A stretch of DNA of 64,000 nucleotides from Entomortierella parvispora (lineage: Eukaryota; Mortierellomycota; Mortierellomycetes; Mortierellales; Mortierellaceae). The notes under the pieces are model-generated. The model was not told the origin of the DNA and ran no database searches. It was given only the letters and a program-made list of their open reading frames with translations. The stretch covers positions 2,108,001 through 2,172,000 of the forward strand of contig OY752147.1 in assembly GCA_963573315.1 (NCBI GenBank). Reading direction: 5' to 3'. Position numbers and translations under genes: made by a program. Positions 22,350-34,029 of this stretch are shown one piece after another (within the stretch, counting starts at the first letter, position 1; each line of letters starts with the position of its first letter).

Positions 22350-22546
22350 AGAAAATATATAGCTTGTGAAAAAAAAAAAAAGTGAACGCTCCCAAGGAAC
22401 TGGATATTGATGACCCAACGAAGAGAGTTGTAGGAAAGGACTTTGAAGCAAAGAAAGCTCTGGATAGCCTTTGCTTTACACAGTTACATTAAATATTGCT
22501 TATTACTACTATACACACTATCTATATACATCGTTCTTGTAGGGAT

Positions 22547-25426
22547 CTACGCTATGGAGTGGGTAGAGATCCTGTCGGTGGAGGACATGGGACTTGTGTT
22601 TGGTTCAGGATCCGAAAAAATACCACCACCACCACCTCCTCCTCCTGCTCCTCCTGCTCCTCCTCCTCCTGCTCTCATCCTACCATTTAACTTTGCCATC
22701 CTTAATGCATTCTCGGCTCTCGCCGCCATGTCCTCCATGGCGCGTCTGGTCACCAGACACCGTTTCAAACTCTCCGCCTCTGGGTCCAGAGTCATCCGCA
22801 CAGATCGGTACTCGCGCTGAACTCTGTCCGTAACCGTTCTAGCCTTTTCTCGAATGGCCCTCATAGACTCATCCAGGTCTTCGTAGGAGATCTCGCGCTG
22901 AAGAAGTAACTTTTGTTGCGTACGCGATTGAGACTCTATAGGGGTCCAAGGATCTCCAGTCCAACTACTGGCGCTTGTGTAGCTGCCATTACTGTCATGA
23001 CTGTTCAAATGACGTAGATTGTCGCCGGGCCGATAGTCATGATACGCGTCTTCAGTGTCAGATCCGTCCATGCTTCGTCCATGGTAGGCACCGTCTGCTG
23101 CTTGGACACCTCTTTCCGATCCTGCTGGAGAAATTGGGGTCAGAGGTGTCATGGGCGTCACAGGCCCATCCGGAGGAAGACTGGAGGCAGCGGTCGTCAT
23201 CCTGAGACTGGCTGGGATCCTGCGACGACTTGACAAGGACGAGACCCGATTGTTGGCCATCATCATGTTGCCACTGCCGATACTCGCTTGACTACTGGAG
23301 CTATTGGATTTCTGATGATGGTGACCGCCCCTGATGCCTCCAGGGCTCGTGTCTTGTCCAGAATTAGTGACAGGTAAGAATCGAGAGATGACATGATGAT
23401 CGTTCGTGGCAGTTCTAGGGGGGGAGGCTATGGTGAAAGTGAAACCCCCTGGCATGCCGGCGTGTCCACTGCCGGTCCTGCCCATGGACGTCGAGTACAC
23501 GGATGATGCGGTGGCAGCGGTCGATGATGATGGTCCAGATGCGTGGCGTGCATGATGGCGTCTAGGAGATCCAGCTTTCAAGTGTTGTTGCTGGTGCTGT
23601 TGCTGGTGTTGTTGCTGGTGTTGCTCCAGCTGTCGGGCAGCAGCTGCGTGCAGACTGACTTGTGAGTGTGATCGCGTAAACGGTTTCAAGAATCGAGACA
23701 CAAACTCAACAGCAGGCGAAACGGTTGCCGCCATGAGTCCACTGGTCGCACCTTTGTCTTGTTCGATCTGGTGACTGGCATGGTTAGGAGGCGAACTGAG
23801 TGCAATCGAGGCTGCCTTCGGGCTGACAACCGACACAATGGGCTCCGAGTTAATCTTCGATAGCGTTGGAAGCGAACCCGTTGTAGGACTTGGATTCAGA
23901 AGCCGTGCCAGTCGTTTCGGTGTTGCAAGCTGGATAGGTTTTACTTTTCCGACTGTGGCGGGCTCTTCCAGAGGTAAGGCTGTCACGACTGATGTAGATA
24001 CCGGAGGAGGAGTGACGACTATAGTTGTGGCCTGCGTGCCCGCCAGACCGAGCGCCCGCGTGGCATTGTTACTCTCGTCAAACTGTCCCACGGGTTGAGT
24101 GACAGCTGAATTTCGGTCTTCAAGACCATGGTGTGATAGAGGAGAGGGCTCGGACAGCGCGATCGAGACCGTGGAAATCACAGGGTCTTGATGCACCGCG
24201 GCGGCGAGTGACTGCAGGTTCTGCTGCTGCTGTTGCTGTTGCTGTTGTTCTTGTTGGTGTTCTTGCCTCTGCTGTACCACAATTTGCTGCTGTTGAAGCT
24301 GCTCTTGAAGGCGCTGCTGTTGATGATGCTGCTGCAGTATCTCCTTTTCGCGATCCCGCTCCAAGTATGCCATTTGAGCCTGTGTGTGATGAGATGTTTC
24401 TGTTATCGAATCTGATACGGCAGTTGTCGACGTTGGTAGTGATGGCAGGAGTTGCTCTTTTTGTGCAGGTGGTTGCGCACGTTCATCTGTTTTGGTTTTG
24501 CTCAACTGCATGTCCTGCATCGGTTTGACTAGGCCGAACGAATCGAACGAGGCCGCTTGTTCTTCTTCTTCCTTATCTGTTGTCGGCCGCAGGTGATCAT
24601 CATCGTGCGACTGCTGCTCGTTTGCATAATGGCCCAGGCCATTGCCACTTACACTGCTCTTGGTGTTCTCGCCGCTGTTCTCAGAAATGACGGAGATGTC
24701 TTGATGGCTGCGATCAATGCTATTGGAGATACTTTCTGAGGACGGACAATGAGGTATCTCTTGGTTTTCGATCTTTGTAGTTTTGTGAACTCTTGAAGCA
24801 CTTGAACTCGCATGCGAATGCGAATGCGATTGCGAATGGGAGTGTGGTAGGGGATATGGATCGTGTCCGTGTTGTACTGATAAATAAGGATGGCTACCGT
24901 CATGCATCAAAGACCTTTTCCCATCTTGCGGATCGTGCGTAGGGTTCTGGTCTGGATGGTTACCGCTATGATCACCTTCACCGTTATGACCTGTAGACTC
25001 TGCGGGCACTTCTGGATGTCCGTCATGAACGACTTCTGTGGCGATGAATTGCTGTTGCTGTTGGGGATGATGATGGCGAAGACGAGGATGGGGATCTTTT
25101 ACTCTTTCATCTTCCTTTCCTTCGACAGTGTCGGACTCATCATCTTCGTGGTCGCCACCAAAGACAAACTTGGCTCTCCTCCGTCGCTGTTGGGGTTGGG
25201 GGTGATTGTGGTGATTGTGATTATTGTGATTATTGTGATGAAGGGCTTTGTGCTTAGGCTCCTGACGAGCGTGGGAAGAAGATACTCTGACGGCAGGCCT
25301 GGCCTTGATGGTGTGGCCTCCGGGATGGCTGAGACGCCTGCCTGTGGATGTTGTTGTAGAAGAGGTAACAGTTACGGCTGCGCCTTTGGGATCAGCTAGC
25401 GGTGGTGGCTGTGGTCGTAGTGGCAT
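22547..25426 (-). CDS. Large low-complexity protein of unknown function
   Basis: I do not recognise this protein. The frame is open without an intron for about 960 aa from the chosen start MPLRPQPPPLADPKG at 25426. It remains open to 25837, but that stretch is CT-rich and reads like an untranslated leader. The N-terminal half holds His/Asn and His/Ser runs (HNNHNNHNHHNHPQ; alternating HS near 24800). The middle has Gln-rich coiled-coil-like segments (around 24210-24370) and a second Gln/His run near 23590. The only region that looks folded is C-terminal: REISYEDLDESMRAIREKAR and YRSVRMTLDPEAESLKRCLV followed by TRRAMEDMAARAENALRMAK, a charged helix. A Gly run follows. There is no membrane segment. 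Ser/Arg-rich patches (SSRRRIPASLR, RHHARHASG) suggest phosphorylation. A regulatory or scaffold role is a guess. Confidence 0.65.
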   Translation of the reverse strand: MPLRPQPPPLADPKGAAVTVTSSTTTSTGRRLSHPGGHTIKARPAVRVSSSHARQEPKHKALHHNNHNNHNHHNHPQPQQRRRRAKFVFGGDHEDDESDTVEGKEDERVKDPHPRLRHHHPQQQQQFIATEVVHDGHPEVPAESTGHNGEGDHSGNHPDQNPTHDPQDGKRSLMHDGSHPYLSVQHGHDPYPLPHSHSQSHSHSHASSSASRVHKTTKIENQEIPHCPSSESISNSIDRSHQDISVISENSGENTKSSVSGNGLGHYANEQQSHDDDHLRPTTDKEEEEQAASFDSFGLVKPMQDMQLSKTKTDERAQPPAQKEQLLPSLPTSTTAVSDSITETSHHTQAQMAYLERDREKEILQQHHQQQRLQEQLQQQQIVVQQRQEHQQEQQQQQQQQQNLQSLAAAVHQDPVISTVSIALSEPSPLSHHGLEDRNSAVTQPVGQFDESNNATRALGLAGTQATTIVVTPPPVSTSVVTALPLEEPATVGKVKPIQLATPKRLARLLNPSPTTGSLPTLSKINSEPIVSVVSPKAASIALSSPPNHASHQIEQDKGATSGLMAATVSPAVEFVSRFLKPFTRSHSQVSLHAAAARQLEQHQQQHQQQHQQQHLKAGSPRRHHARHASGPSSSTAATASSVYSTSMGRTGSGHAGMPGGFTFTIASPPRTATNDHHVISRFLPVTNSGQDTSPGGIRGGHHHQKSNSSSSQASIGSGNMMMANNRVSSLSSRRRIPASLRMTTAASSLPPDGPVTPMTPLTPISPAGSERGVQAADGAYHGRSMDGSDTEDAYHDYRPGDNLRHLNSHDSNGSYTSASSWTGDPWTPIESQSRTQQKLLLQREISYEDLDESMRAIREKARTVTDRVQREYRSVRMTLDPEAESLKRCLVTRRAMEDMAARAENALRMAKLNGRMRAGGGGAGGAGGGGGGGGIFSDPEPNTSPMSSTDRISTHSIA

Positions 25427-25995
25427 GTGTTCAGAGGGGGATGAGACAGAGAGGATGAGACGGAGAAGGTGATATGGCGATTGAAGGAAGAAAGGCAGGA
25501 AGGGATGAAGGGAGTGAAGCGAGTAAAGGGTGTGAAAAGAGGACAGAGTGTCCAAAGACATGAAAGGGAGCGTGCGTCCGAGACGCAGACCCGAGAAAGA
25601 AAGAAAACAGCGTGACCTCTGTGTCTGTCTCGTTTCATTTCTCTTTTTTCTTTTGCTTTCTTTCTTTCGTCTCCGTGCTGCGCCCATGCACATCCGATCC
25701 ACCGATCCAGGGTCCTCTCTCTTTCCTCCCTCTTTCCTCCCTCCCTCCACTTGGGCGAAGCAAGCAAACAGATTGACAGCAGACAGACAGCAGACAGACA
25801 CACCGGACCCATTGGAGCAAACCACCCTTCGATGCACACAGCAATCCCTTTGTTCCTTGGATCCTCCACAAGTGCTGCGGCGGCACGAGCGCAGGCTATG
25901 CTGCTAAGCCGCCAAAAAAAAGTCATCCATCCAATCCTCATCCTGGATCTGCTGTCACTCCATTCTCCACAATCTCTCCATTTCTCCATCCCCAC

Positions 25996-26756
25996 ATGAA
26001 CACTGGCACGATCACACCATCGGCAGGTGAACACAGTGCCCAGATGAACACGACTGATCTCAATGCGGTCGATTCCCTGTACGTTTTTTCAGCCTCTACA
26101 AACTGAACCTTTCCTTTCTCCCATCAGCTGGAAATTCACTAAACAGATCTTTTAATATGACTTCATACAGGAAACAGCCAGTATATCCTGAATTGGACTA
26201 CATGACGCCCAATGTTGATGACCACAAAAAACTGCTCGTTTCTATGCGCAAGGCTTGTGGCTGGGATGCCTGGAATGTAATGTTCAAAAACGCCACCAAA
26301 CTCTGTTGAAAAACATTCCTCCCTCAGACACTAATCGCGAATTTCTCGATCTGTTCTTGACAACAGGTACCAAAATGGTTCGTGCAACAAGATGAGGGTC
26401 AGCGATTCATGGCCATCTTCTTCCTTCCGGGAACTACGACTCCTGTGGGCATGGGAGGCGTTGAATACCAGGATTTTGAGCACCAGGACAAAGATGTGGC
26501 GGATCCCGAGACTCACCGGGGGTGCGTTGTCTCCTTGTTCGTTTACAAGGAGTATCGTGGCCGTGGTTACCTAGGCAGGATCTTGGAGATCCTGGAGGAC
26601 ATGGCTCGCCAGAAAGGATTGAAGACCTTGACACTCTATGGACTCAGCAAGGCTTTGGGGTATGAAAAGTTTGGGTACAGGTTGTTCAAAGTCGAAGTCA
26701 GGAACTACGGTGGAGACACCAATTGGAAGACGACATTTCTCGAAAAACCCCTTTGA
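25996..26756 (+). CDS. GNAT-family N-acetyltransferase
   Basis: Small acetyl-CoA-dependent N-acetyltransferase of about 192 aa. Three exons (25996-26078, 26171-26276, 26367-26756) add to 193 codons. The fold is shown by a beta strand plus GMGGVEYQDF, then CVVSLFVYKEYRGRGYLGRI, where RGRGYLGR is the acetyl-CoA pyrophosphate-binding motif (R/QxxGxG/A). A helix (ILEDMARQKGLKTLTLYGLS) and the late motif ALGYEKFGYRL follow, the GYExxGF-type block common at the end of GNAT domains. The substrate cannot be predicted. There is no targeting signal, so it is probably cytosolic. It starts 569 bp from the divergent low-complexity gene. Confidence 0.88.
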
Positions 26757-27654
26757 GCACCCAGCATATGAGCAGGTGGAAAAGTAGAAGTGTTGCATAG
26801 CGATTCTTCGCTCTGCTGCAGAAAGTTAAGGAACTCTAATATACCAGCCTTGGCATGTACCTTTGTGTCCGTCATTTCCTTTTTGAGATGAAGATGCCAA
26901 GACTTGTGATAGTTTCTTAGCAATTGTCCCATTGACTCTTTGGATGCTTTCATCTAGACAAGGTCTATGCTGACACTAGCTTTTGCAGGGGCTCAGTAGC
27001 CTTCTTGTCAGGCCAGTCACTTTTTCTCCTTTTTTGAAATCTTGGACTGTGAATCCCAAGCACGATCAAGGCGCAATCAGGGTGCAGGGGGGGGCGTATG
27101 AGGTTCCTTGTGGACGTCGGGATTGCTCAACTGGGAAGAAAAGGAGACGTAACTTGGAACGATCCCAACTTCAAATGTGTTAGAGTGTGTCCTCCAAGCG
27201 TCTTCCGGCTTGGCGAAGATTCACGGTGAGATTGAACCAACTGGAGCGTAAGTGTAAGAGTGTGAGGAGGACAGGATTTTGTTCTGGCAGTCTGGACCCA
27301 ACACTCAAGCCGTACGGACCAATTGGACATGAAAGTGTAGTCATCAGTGGCGGTGCTTGTTGTCTTGACAGAGCATGCTTGTCCAAAGGAGACAATGGAA
27401 CATCGTTTGACTAGGTATTTTCGCGCTTTCCGCCCGGGTCTCCTCAGTCATCACGCAGCTCGACTTCTGTACAACGTCAAAAGCGGCGTATCGCAGCGCC
27501 TCACTTTTCCCGAGAACACATAAAATAGACGCAGAACATCGATTTTCCGTTTCTCCTCTCTCCTCTTTTCCGCTCAACTTTTCTTGTCCCCACCTCCTCC
27601 CCATTGTTCTGTTCTCCGGCCACATAATAGTCCGAGGAAAAGACCTGCACAAGC
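26757..27654. other. Intergenic region between the GNAT and ABC transporter genes
   Basis: About 900 bp with no gene I can support. The last 120 bp before the ABC transporter start are CT-rich and contain a weak TATA-like CATAAAAT near 27519, so the transporter promoter probably sits there. The rest shows no repeat or conserved reading frame. Confidence 0.5.
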
Positions 27655-30600
27655 ATGCAGCATCCAACAGTCGAGTAAGTCACAGACCCCGACTCCGGAC
27701 GAAGCGGCTCTCGAGGCAAAATGGAGGGCTGACAGCAGAAAAGTAACATTCCATTTACTTTGCCATTATAGAACGGTCGAGCGAATTTTGCCTTTGGCGT
27801 ACACGTTCACCTCGGCTTTTTTACTCTTTGTCCTCTCGAGGAAACGAATTCGTTTGAGCGACCAGTCCAGGTCTCCCCCCTACGATGAAAACGACGATGA
27901 AAACGACGAGGATCTATCCGAAGGAACTGCCACAAATCATGGTCAATTCCCTCATCAAAGTGTATCCAGCGTTGGTATCGACCTCGCTCGGCTGGGTTTG
28001 ACGACCCTCGAACTCGGACTCTCCCTTCTCCTGGTTGTCTTGCCCTCGCATTCTGAGCAAGATCAATGGTCGACCGCTTGGGAAGGGGCCCGTGTTCTTT
28101 CGTGGTCCTACTTTTTGTTTCTTTCGTTTGTTCGACTGGTGCGACCGGTGATCGCATTCCAGTTTTGGGTTCGGCCTCAGATGGACTTTTTTTACCTTCT
28201 CCAATGGGTTCTGAGCTCGGTTCGACTCTACGAGGTCAGGGTCATGGTGTTGAATGAACCTCTGTCCGACTGGTCCTTGGATCTCAAGCTGGAAGCTGCC
28301 AATTGGATCACGATCTCGCTCTTGCTTTGGGTGGCGTTGGTGACCCGCCCTTATCAGAAGACTCTGTCGCGCTCTGAACGCGAGAGCCCGAGGAAACCAT
28401 CGAGTGAATATTCGTCTTCGTTCTATTCCCAGCTGACGTTTGCTTGGGTTAATCCCTTGGTGTACGCTGGATACTACAAGTCTTTGAACGACATTGACTT
28501 GCCAGAACTGGAGACTGAGGACAGAGCAGCGGTCACCGCCAGCGAATTCTCGCTTGTCAAGTAAGAAACGCTCACTCTGTTTGCGGGCTGTGGTTGAACA
28601 AAGATTATTTCGTCGATGCTCACATGTCATGTTCTCCTGTGTCCCCACTGCTTTTTTTTTCTTATCCGCAGAAGCAAAACGTTTGCCCGAGCACTTTTCT
28701 GGCGCCTCAAGGGAGAGTTCTTTATTCAGTTCCTCTGGGCGGTGCCGTGGAGCATTCTGGTCAACGCGTCACCTTATTGCATGAACAAGATCCTGGAGTA
28801 CATGCAGTGCAAGGATTGCGGCCCTCCCACTATGGACAACTACAAATGGGTCTTTGGCCTCTTGTTCGCGTCCTTTTTCCAGTCCATCTGCTACCAAGCA
28901 GCACTGCATCGCGGTCGTCGCATCTATGCTCATCTCGTCGCCATTTGTAACACTCAGGTGTACCAAAAGACCCTTACTAGAAAAGATCTTTACAGTCCTG
29001 CTGAAAAGGAAAAGGAAGATGACAAGGACAAGGACAAGGACAAAGACCAGGAGAAGAAAAAAAAGCTGAATGTTGCCAGTAAGTTTCGTATTTCTTGTTT
29101 AAAGACGCGTTGACTCTGCAGTTCTCCGCTCGTGCTTACTCACCTTTACTTTATTTTTCTTCTCTTGTTATGTCTAAGATCTTATCGCTGTCGATCTTAA
29201 TAGGATGGTGCACACCTTCAGTTACATGCACCAAATCTACGGACTCCCATTCCAGTTTGTGTTTGCCGCCATTCAGCTCTACTGGCTTCTCGGGTACGCA
29301 GCTCTGGTCGGCATTGGGTTCATGATGGTCTCTTTCATCATTCCTATTATGCTCTTCCTGGCCATGTCGAAGATTTTCAAGGCGATCATGGGCACTAAGG
29401 ATGAGCGTATGAACCAATTGAACGAGATGTTATCTGCCATCCGTATCGTCAAGTTTTTTGGGTGGGAGACCAAGTTTGTGGAAAAGATCCAAAAGACCCG
29501 AACCAAAGAATTGGATCAAACTCGCCAAACATTTATCCAAGGCGCGTTTGCCGGTGTGATTTGGATGACCGTACCGCTGTTGAACATTCTAGTTATCTTT
29601 TTGGCATATGTCAAATTGTTTAACAATGAACTTTCGGCTGCCACCATGTTCACCACCTTGGCCCTCTTCAACATTATGAGGGGCTCGCTGAGCAGCATTC
29701 CTTTTACAATCCAGTCGACCATGCAGACTATGGTCAGTTTGGGGCGTATCAGTGATTACATGATCGAGGAGGACATTGTTCGGGACACAGTCATTACCAC
29801 AATAGACCCCAAAGCTGCCAGGCGACTTCTTCAACACCAGAGCCATGGTCACGGTGCCTCTTCGACTATGATCTCTGAGCTGCCCACAATCGGATTCGAA
29901 AATGCATCGTTCAACTGGCCCAACAAAGAGACCAATACTACCGCTACCACCAAAGAGGGAGATAAAAAAACATCAAATCAAAAGGGGTCTGCCACAACCG
30001 AAACATCCATGTCTTCTTCCTCAGAGCCTGATGTCCAGGAACGGTTCCAGCTCAAGAATATAACCTTGGATTTCCCTGTCGAACAGCTTTCCGTGATTGT
30101 CGGTCCCACCGGATCTGGAAAATCGGCTCTGCTCCTCGCCCTTCTTGGAGAACTCGATCGTACAGAAGGAGCTGTGTATTTACCTCGATTGGACGCTGGT
30201 GAACATCGCGTTCATGGACAAGGATCTGGAATCGCCTACGCAGCGCAAACCGCTTGGCTTCAGAACGCGACTATTCGTAACAACATCCTCTTTGGAAAGA
30301 CATTTGACGAGGAGCGATATGAAGCCGTCATGGAAGGATGTGCCTTGAAACCGGACATGGGGATCTTTGAATTTGGCGATGCGACCGAGATTGGTGAACA
30401 GGGTATTACCTTGTCCGGTGGACAGAAGCAGCGTATCGCATTGGCGCGAGCCATTTATTCGGATGCCAAGGTTCTTTTGTTGGATGACTGCCTCTCTGCA
30501 GTGGATACCCACACGGGCAAGAAGCTGTTCCAGACATTAACAGGTCCACTTTTGGAAGGCCGCACGGTCATCCTGGTAACCCATCAAGTTCAACTGACAA

Positions 30601-32996
30601 TGAGTGCTGCCACTTTGGTGGTTGTTCTGAACAAGGGCGCGGTTCTCGGCTATGGAACTCCGGAGGAGGCCATCCGACAAGGATGGATCGATCAGGTCTC
30701 TCTTCCGACCATAACCTCTTCGGATCAAGACAGTGAGGTCAGCACTTTGGATGGCGAGGATAGAGTCAAAAAGGCCAAGACATCCGCAGAGAATGTCTCT
30801 GCAACCAAGGCGACTCATAAACTTGTCGAGGATGAGAAAAAGGTCGAGGGATCGGTCGCTTGGAGTGTTTATCAAGTCTATATCGATGCTTCTGGAGGGA
30901 TCCCTTTCTGGTTAGGCCTGTTCCTAGTTACGATCAGCCTTCAATTAGTCGAAATCGGTAAAGATGCCTGGTTGGCTGTTTGGGCCAACAGACTTGCAGA
31001 GTCCACAGGAGAACTCGTTCAGGACACCTTTGAAAGAGTCATGCCCACGCTTCTCGCCAGATCGATCCAAACAGCCTTCTCACCCATTCATGAGAACGAG
31101 CAGTACGGCCTCAGTTCCCCTGACCCTGTTAGTTTTGCAAAGTATCTTGGTATCTATGTGATTATCAACTTCGCGTGCATGTTCTCGACGATTGTCTTTG
31201 CGTTCTATTCTCTCCGAGGCAGCATCCGTGCCGGACAAGCATTGCACGACCGCTTGCTCTACAAGATCTCTCGGGCCAAGCTTCGATTCTTTGACAAGAC
31301 CCCGATCGGTCGGATCGTGAACCGGTTCAGTGCCGATCTTGAAGAGGTCGACGAGCAGGTCATGGGAGGTCTGCAAAGTTTCCTCCACGGTCTTATCCAG
31401 CTCATCGGAATTATTGCCGTGATCTCTGTCAACTCGCCCTCATTCGTGTTTGCTGCTGTTTTCATCGTGGGGATTTATGGAGTGATTGGTATGCTGTATG
31501 TCCCAGTCTCCAGAGACCTAAAGCGATTGAATGCGAACTCCAGATCTCCGATTTTGAACCACTTCAACGAGACTTTGACCGGATTGGCAACCATTCGTGC
31601 ATATGGATTCGAAGGCAAATTCTCTACAAAAAACGTGGATAATGTGGATGACAACAACAGAACCTTCTTCTTGCTGTGGGCAACCAACCGTTGGTTGTCC
31701 TGGCGCGTGGATTTTGTCGGGTCTTTGGTCGCCTTCACAACAGGAATATTGGTCCTCAGGAGCTGGGGTTCATTGGCGCCAGGTTGGGCTGCCCTCAGTT
31801 TGACGTATTCGCTCATGTTTACTGTAAGTTCTTTTGTTCTGCAACGTCTTTTTTTCTTTCCTTCATCCTTCCAAAGAACTACGGCGCCTGACATCACTGT
31901 TCCACTCTCTTGCTACCGCTAGGACACGATTGTTTGGTTGATCCGCATCCACGCCGAGAATGAAATGTCAATGAACTCGGTTGAGCGTGTCTCCGAGTAC
32001 ATGGCTCTTGAGGAGGAACCTGCGTCCATTATCCATGGGTCGCGTCCCCCACCTTCCTGGCCTCACTCTGGGGATATTCAAATCAAGAATCTGACGATGC
32101 GCTATTCCCCCGATACGCCCGAGGTTCTTAAAGACATCTCGCTGCATATCAAGGCTGGAGAAAAAGTTGGTATCGTCGGTCGAACTGGATCGGGCAAATC
32201 TACCTTGGCCATCTCGTTGTTCAGATTCATGGAGCCTACGCACGGATCGATTTGTATCGACGGTATCGACATCAGTACCATTGGCCTGTTGGATTTAAGA
32301 TCGAACTTGACCATCATCCCTCAAGACGCGGTCCTGTTCAAGGGTACTCTCCGATTTAACTTGGATCCATTTGGAGAGCGCAAAGATGAGGATTTGTTGC
32401 GTGCTCTCCGCCAGAGTCATTTAATTCCCGAATCCATCCTCCCTGATGATGAATCTTCCTCCGCCGCTACTTCGGCTGCCAGTCACCCTGCCGTCGTTCC
32501 AGTAGAACAGGAGACTTCCTCTGCTGACGATGCAACCAAGGACAAGAAGAATGGTACTGAAGCTGCTCCCGAGAACGAGCTTGTGGATCCTGCCAAGATC
32601 ACACTGGACACGCCAGTGAAAGAGAATGGCTCCAACTTCTCTCAGGGTCAACGTCAATTGATCGCCCTGGCTCGTGCCTTGGTACGTCAGTCCAAGATCA
32701 TAATCATGGATGAGGCAACCGCCAGCGTGGACTTTGAGACCGATCTCAAGATCCAAAAGACGATCCGAGAGGAGATGGCCGACTCGACTATTGTGACGAT
32801 TGCCCATCGTATCCGAACCATTGCGGATTTCGACCGCGTGGTGGTGATGCAACAGGGCGAGATTGTGGAATACGATCGTCCTTGGATCTTGATGAACCAG
32901 GAACAGAGTCTGTTCAGGCAGCTGTGTGAACAGTCGACGGAATTGGATGTGCTGTTGGCCATTGCCGAGGCGGCGGAGCAGACACGCGGAAGATGA
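27655..32996 (+). CDS. ABCC-family (MRP/Ycf1-type) full-length ABC transporter
   Basis: ATP-driven exporter, probably of glutathione or other conjugates across the vacuolar or plasma membrane. Five exons (27655-27674, 27736-28560, 28672-29078, 29179-31823, 31923-32996) sum to exactly 1657 codons. The order is TMD0-like N-terminus, TMD1 (SQLTFAWVNPLVYAGYYKSL, the MRP-type entry), NBD1, TMD2, NBD2. NBD1 has Walker A GPTGSGKSALL, signature LSGGQKQRIALARA and Walker B VLLLDDCLSAVD, where the usual catalytic Glu is Asp, as in many ABCC NBD1s. NBD2 has GRTGSGKSTLA, a variant signature FSQGQRQLIALARA, and IIIMDEATASVD with the intact Glu. A Lys/Asp-rich insert (near 29010-29070) lies in TMD1 and a Ser/Ala-rich insert in NBD2. 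The first exon is only 20 nt and is inferred from splice phase; translation from a more upstream in-frame ATG at 27584 is the alternative. Confidence 0.95.
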
Positions 32997-33312
32997 GCAG
33001 TGAGTGTTAATAAAGAAACGAAGAATTATAAGATCATGAAACTGAAATAAACACCACCAGCAGGAAGGATCCCTTTTTTTTATGGATGGTGCTCGTCCAA
33101 GTTGGAGCAGCAACAAGAGCCCATGGCCTGTGTGGTGTACAAGTTTCGGACATGAAGAGTTTGAATGGAGGGAGGAATCAGCATGCATGTTTACTTTAGT
33201 GAACATGAGCAAGAGTGCGCACGGGCCTTTTGGACTGTCCCTTGAAATTTGTCACACACACTTCACCGATTCATGTTCGTTTCGATCAGGACAAAGATAT
33301 TTTTATAACTTT

Positions 33313-33927
33313 TCAGCAAGGCATGTCAAAGAGGGTACTATTCTGAGTTGCGTTCTTGATGTTGTAGAAACGCGTCGTGGTAAAGGTGCGATATTGTTGG
33401 AACCAAAAGTCATATCGAACGAACCGCTTCTGGGAGTCGATAAAAACACTTACGGGGATACCAGAATAAAAGAAACTCCAAGTCTCGAGTTGACCATACA
33501 TCTCATCCTGAGTCCAGCCTGCAAAAACGGCACCATTGTCTTGCAGAATTGTCTTGTAGAACATTGGGTATGCAGGGACAGCAAGTCTCGAAAATTCACA
33601 CTGAGGACCCTTGCTTAGATCCTGAAGCACATAGTTCTTGTTCAGGTATCCGTCCTTGGTGACGTTCTTGTAGTCGAAGAGCGAGGCCTGGATGATGCCG
33701 TCATGGGTATTGTCGATGCGGGCCTTCATTTTCGAGGCGGACATGTAGATGATGCCGGAGGTGACGTGGGACATGCTAATGTTGTTCCATTTGTGCTGCA
33801 TGAAATTGGCTGAGAAGTCGTCGATGATCAAAGGAGGAGAGGGCTCTTGGAAGTTGGACGAGTACACCTCCATGCTGGCCAGAGCAGGGGCGAGGAAGAG
33901 ACCGAGGATTGCAAGGAGCTTGATCAT
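33313..33927 (-). CDS. Small secreted protein of unknown function
   Basis: Intronless gene for about 204 aa. A clean signal peptide (MIKLLAILGLFLAPALASM) opens the protein, with cleavage expected near ALA-SME. The mature part begins EVYSSNFQEPSPPLIIDDFS and contains FSANFMQHKWNNISMSHV, with several Asn-x-Ser/Thr sites and aromatic-rich segments (YGQLETWSFFYSGIPVSVF, YDFWFQQYRTF). Two cysteines only (CEFSRL and the terminal MPC). I do not recognise a named family; it resembles beta-rich secreted proteins of unknown role. A TATA box sits about 70 bp upstream at 33996-34002. The 316-bp gap to the ABC transporter stop is a shared 3' region with nothing recognisable. Confidence 0.8.
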   Translation of the reverse strand: MIKLLAILGLFLAPALASMEVYSSNFQEPSPPLIIDDFSANFMQHKWNNISMSHVTSGIIYMSASKMKARIDNTHDGIIQASLFDYKNVTKDGYLNKNYVLQDLSKGPQCEFSRLAVPAYPMFYKTILQDNGAVFAGWTQDEMYGQLETWSFFYSGIPVSVFIDSQKRFVRYDFWFQQYRTFTTTRFYNIKNATQNSTLFDMPC

Positions 33928-33995
33928 GTTTGTTTGATATTGTTGTTGCTGAAGATAAGATTGAGGGAGAAAAAAATAGTGGGTGTGGGTCGCCA

Positions 33996-34002
33996 CTTTA
34001 TA
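33996..34002 (-). promoter_or_regulatory. TATA box of the small secreted protein gene
   Basis: The minus strand reads TATAAAG about 70 bp before the ATG at 33927, a normal distance for a short fungal leader. Confidence 0.55.
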
Positions 34003-34029
34003 GTAGACTGAAGCAAGGCCAAAGAGCGA

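Noticed and set aside
23838-25399. Plus-strand ORFs opposite the large low-complexity gene
   Set aside because: They are shadows of the repeat-rich minus-strand frame and show no family motif.
25396-26034. 212-codon minus-strand ORF between the low-complexity gene and GNAT
   Set aside because: It covers the CT-rich leader and the first exon of the GNAT gene on the other strand; no domain is visible.
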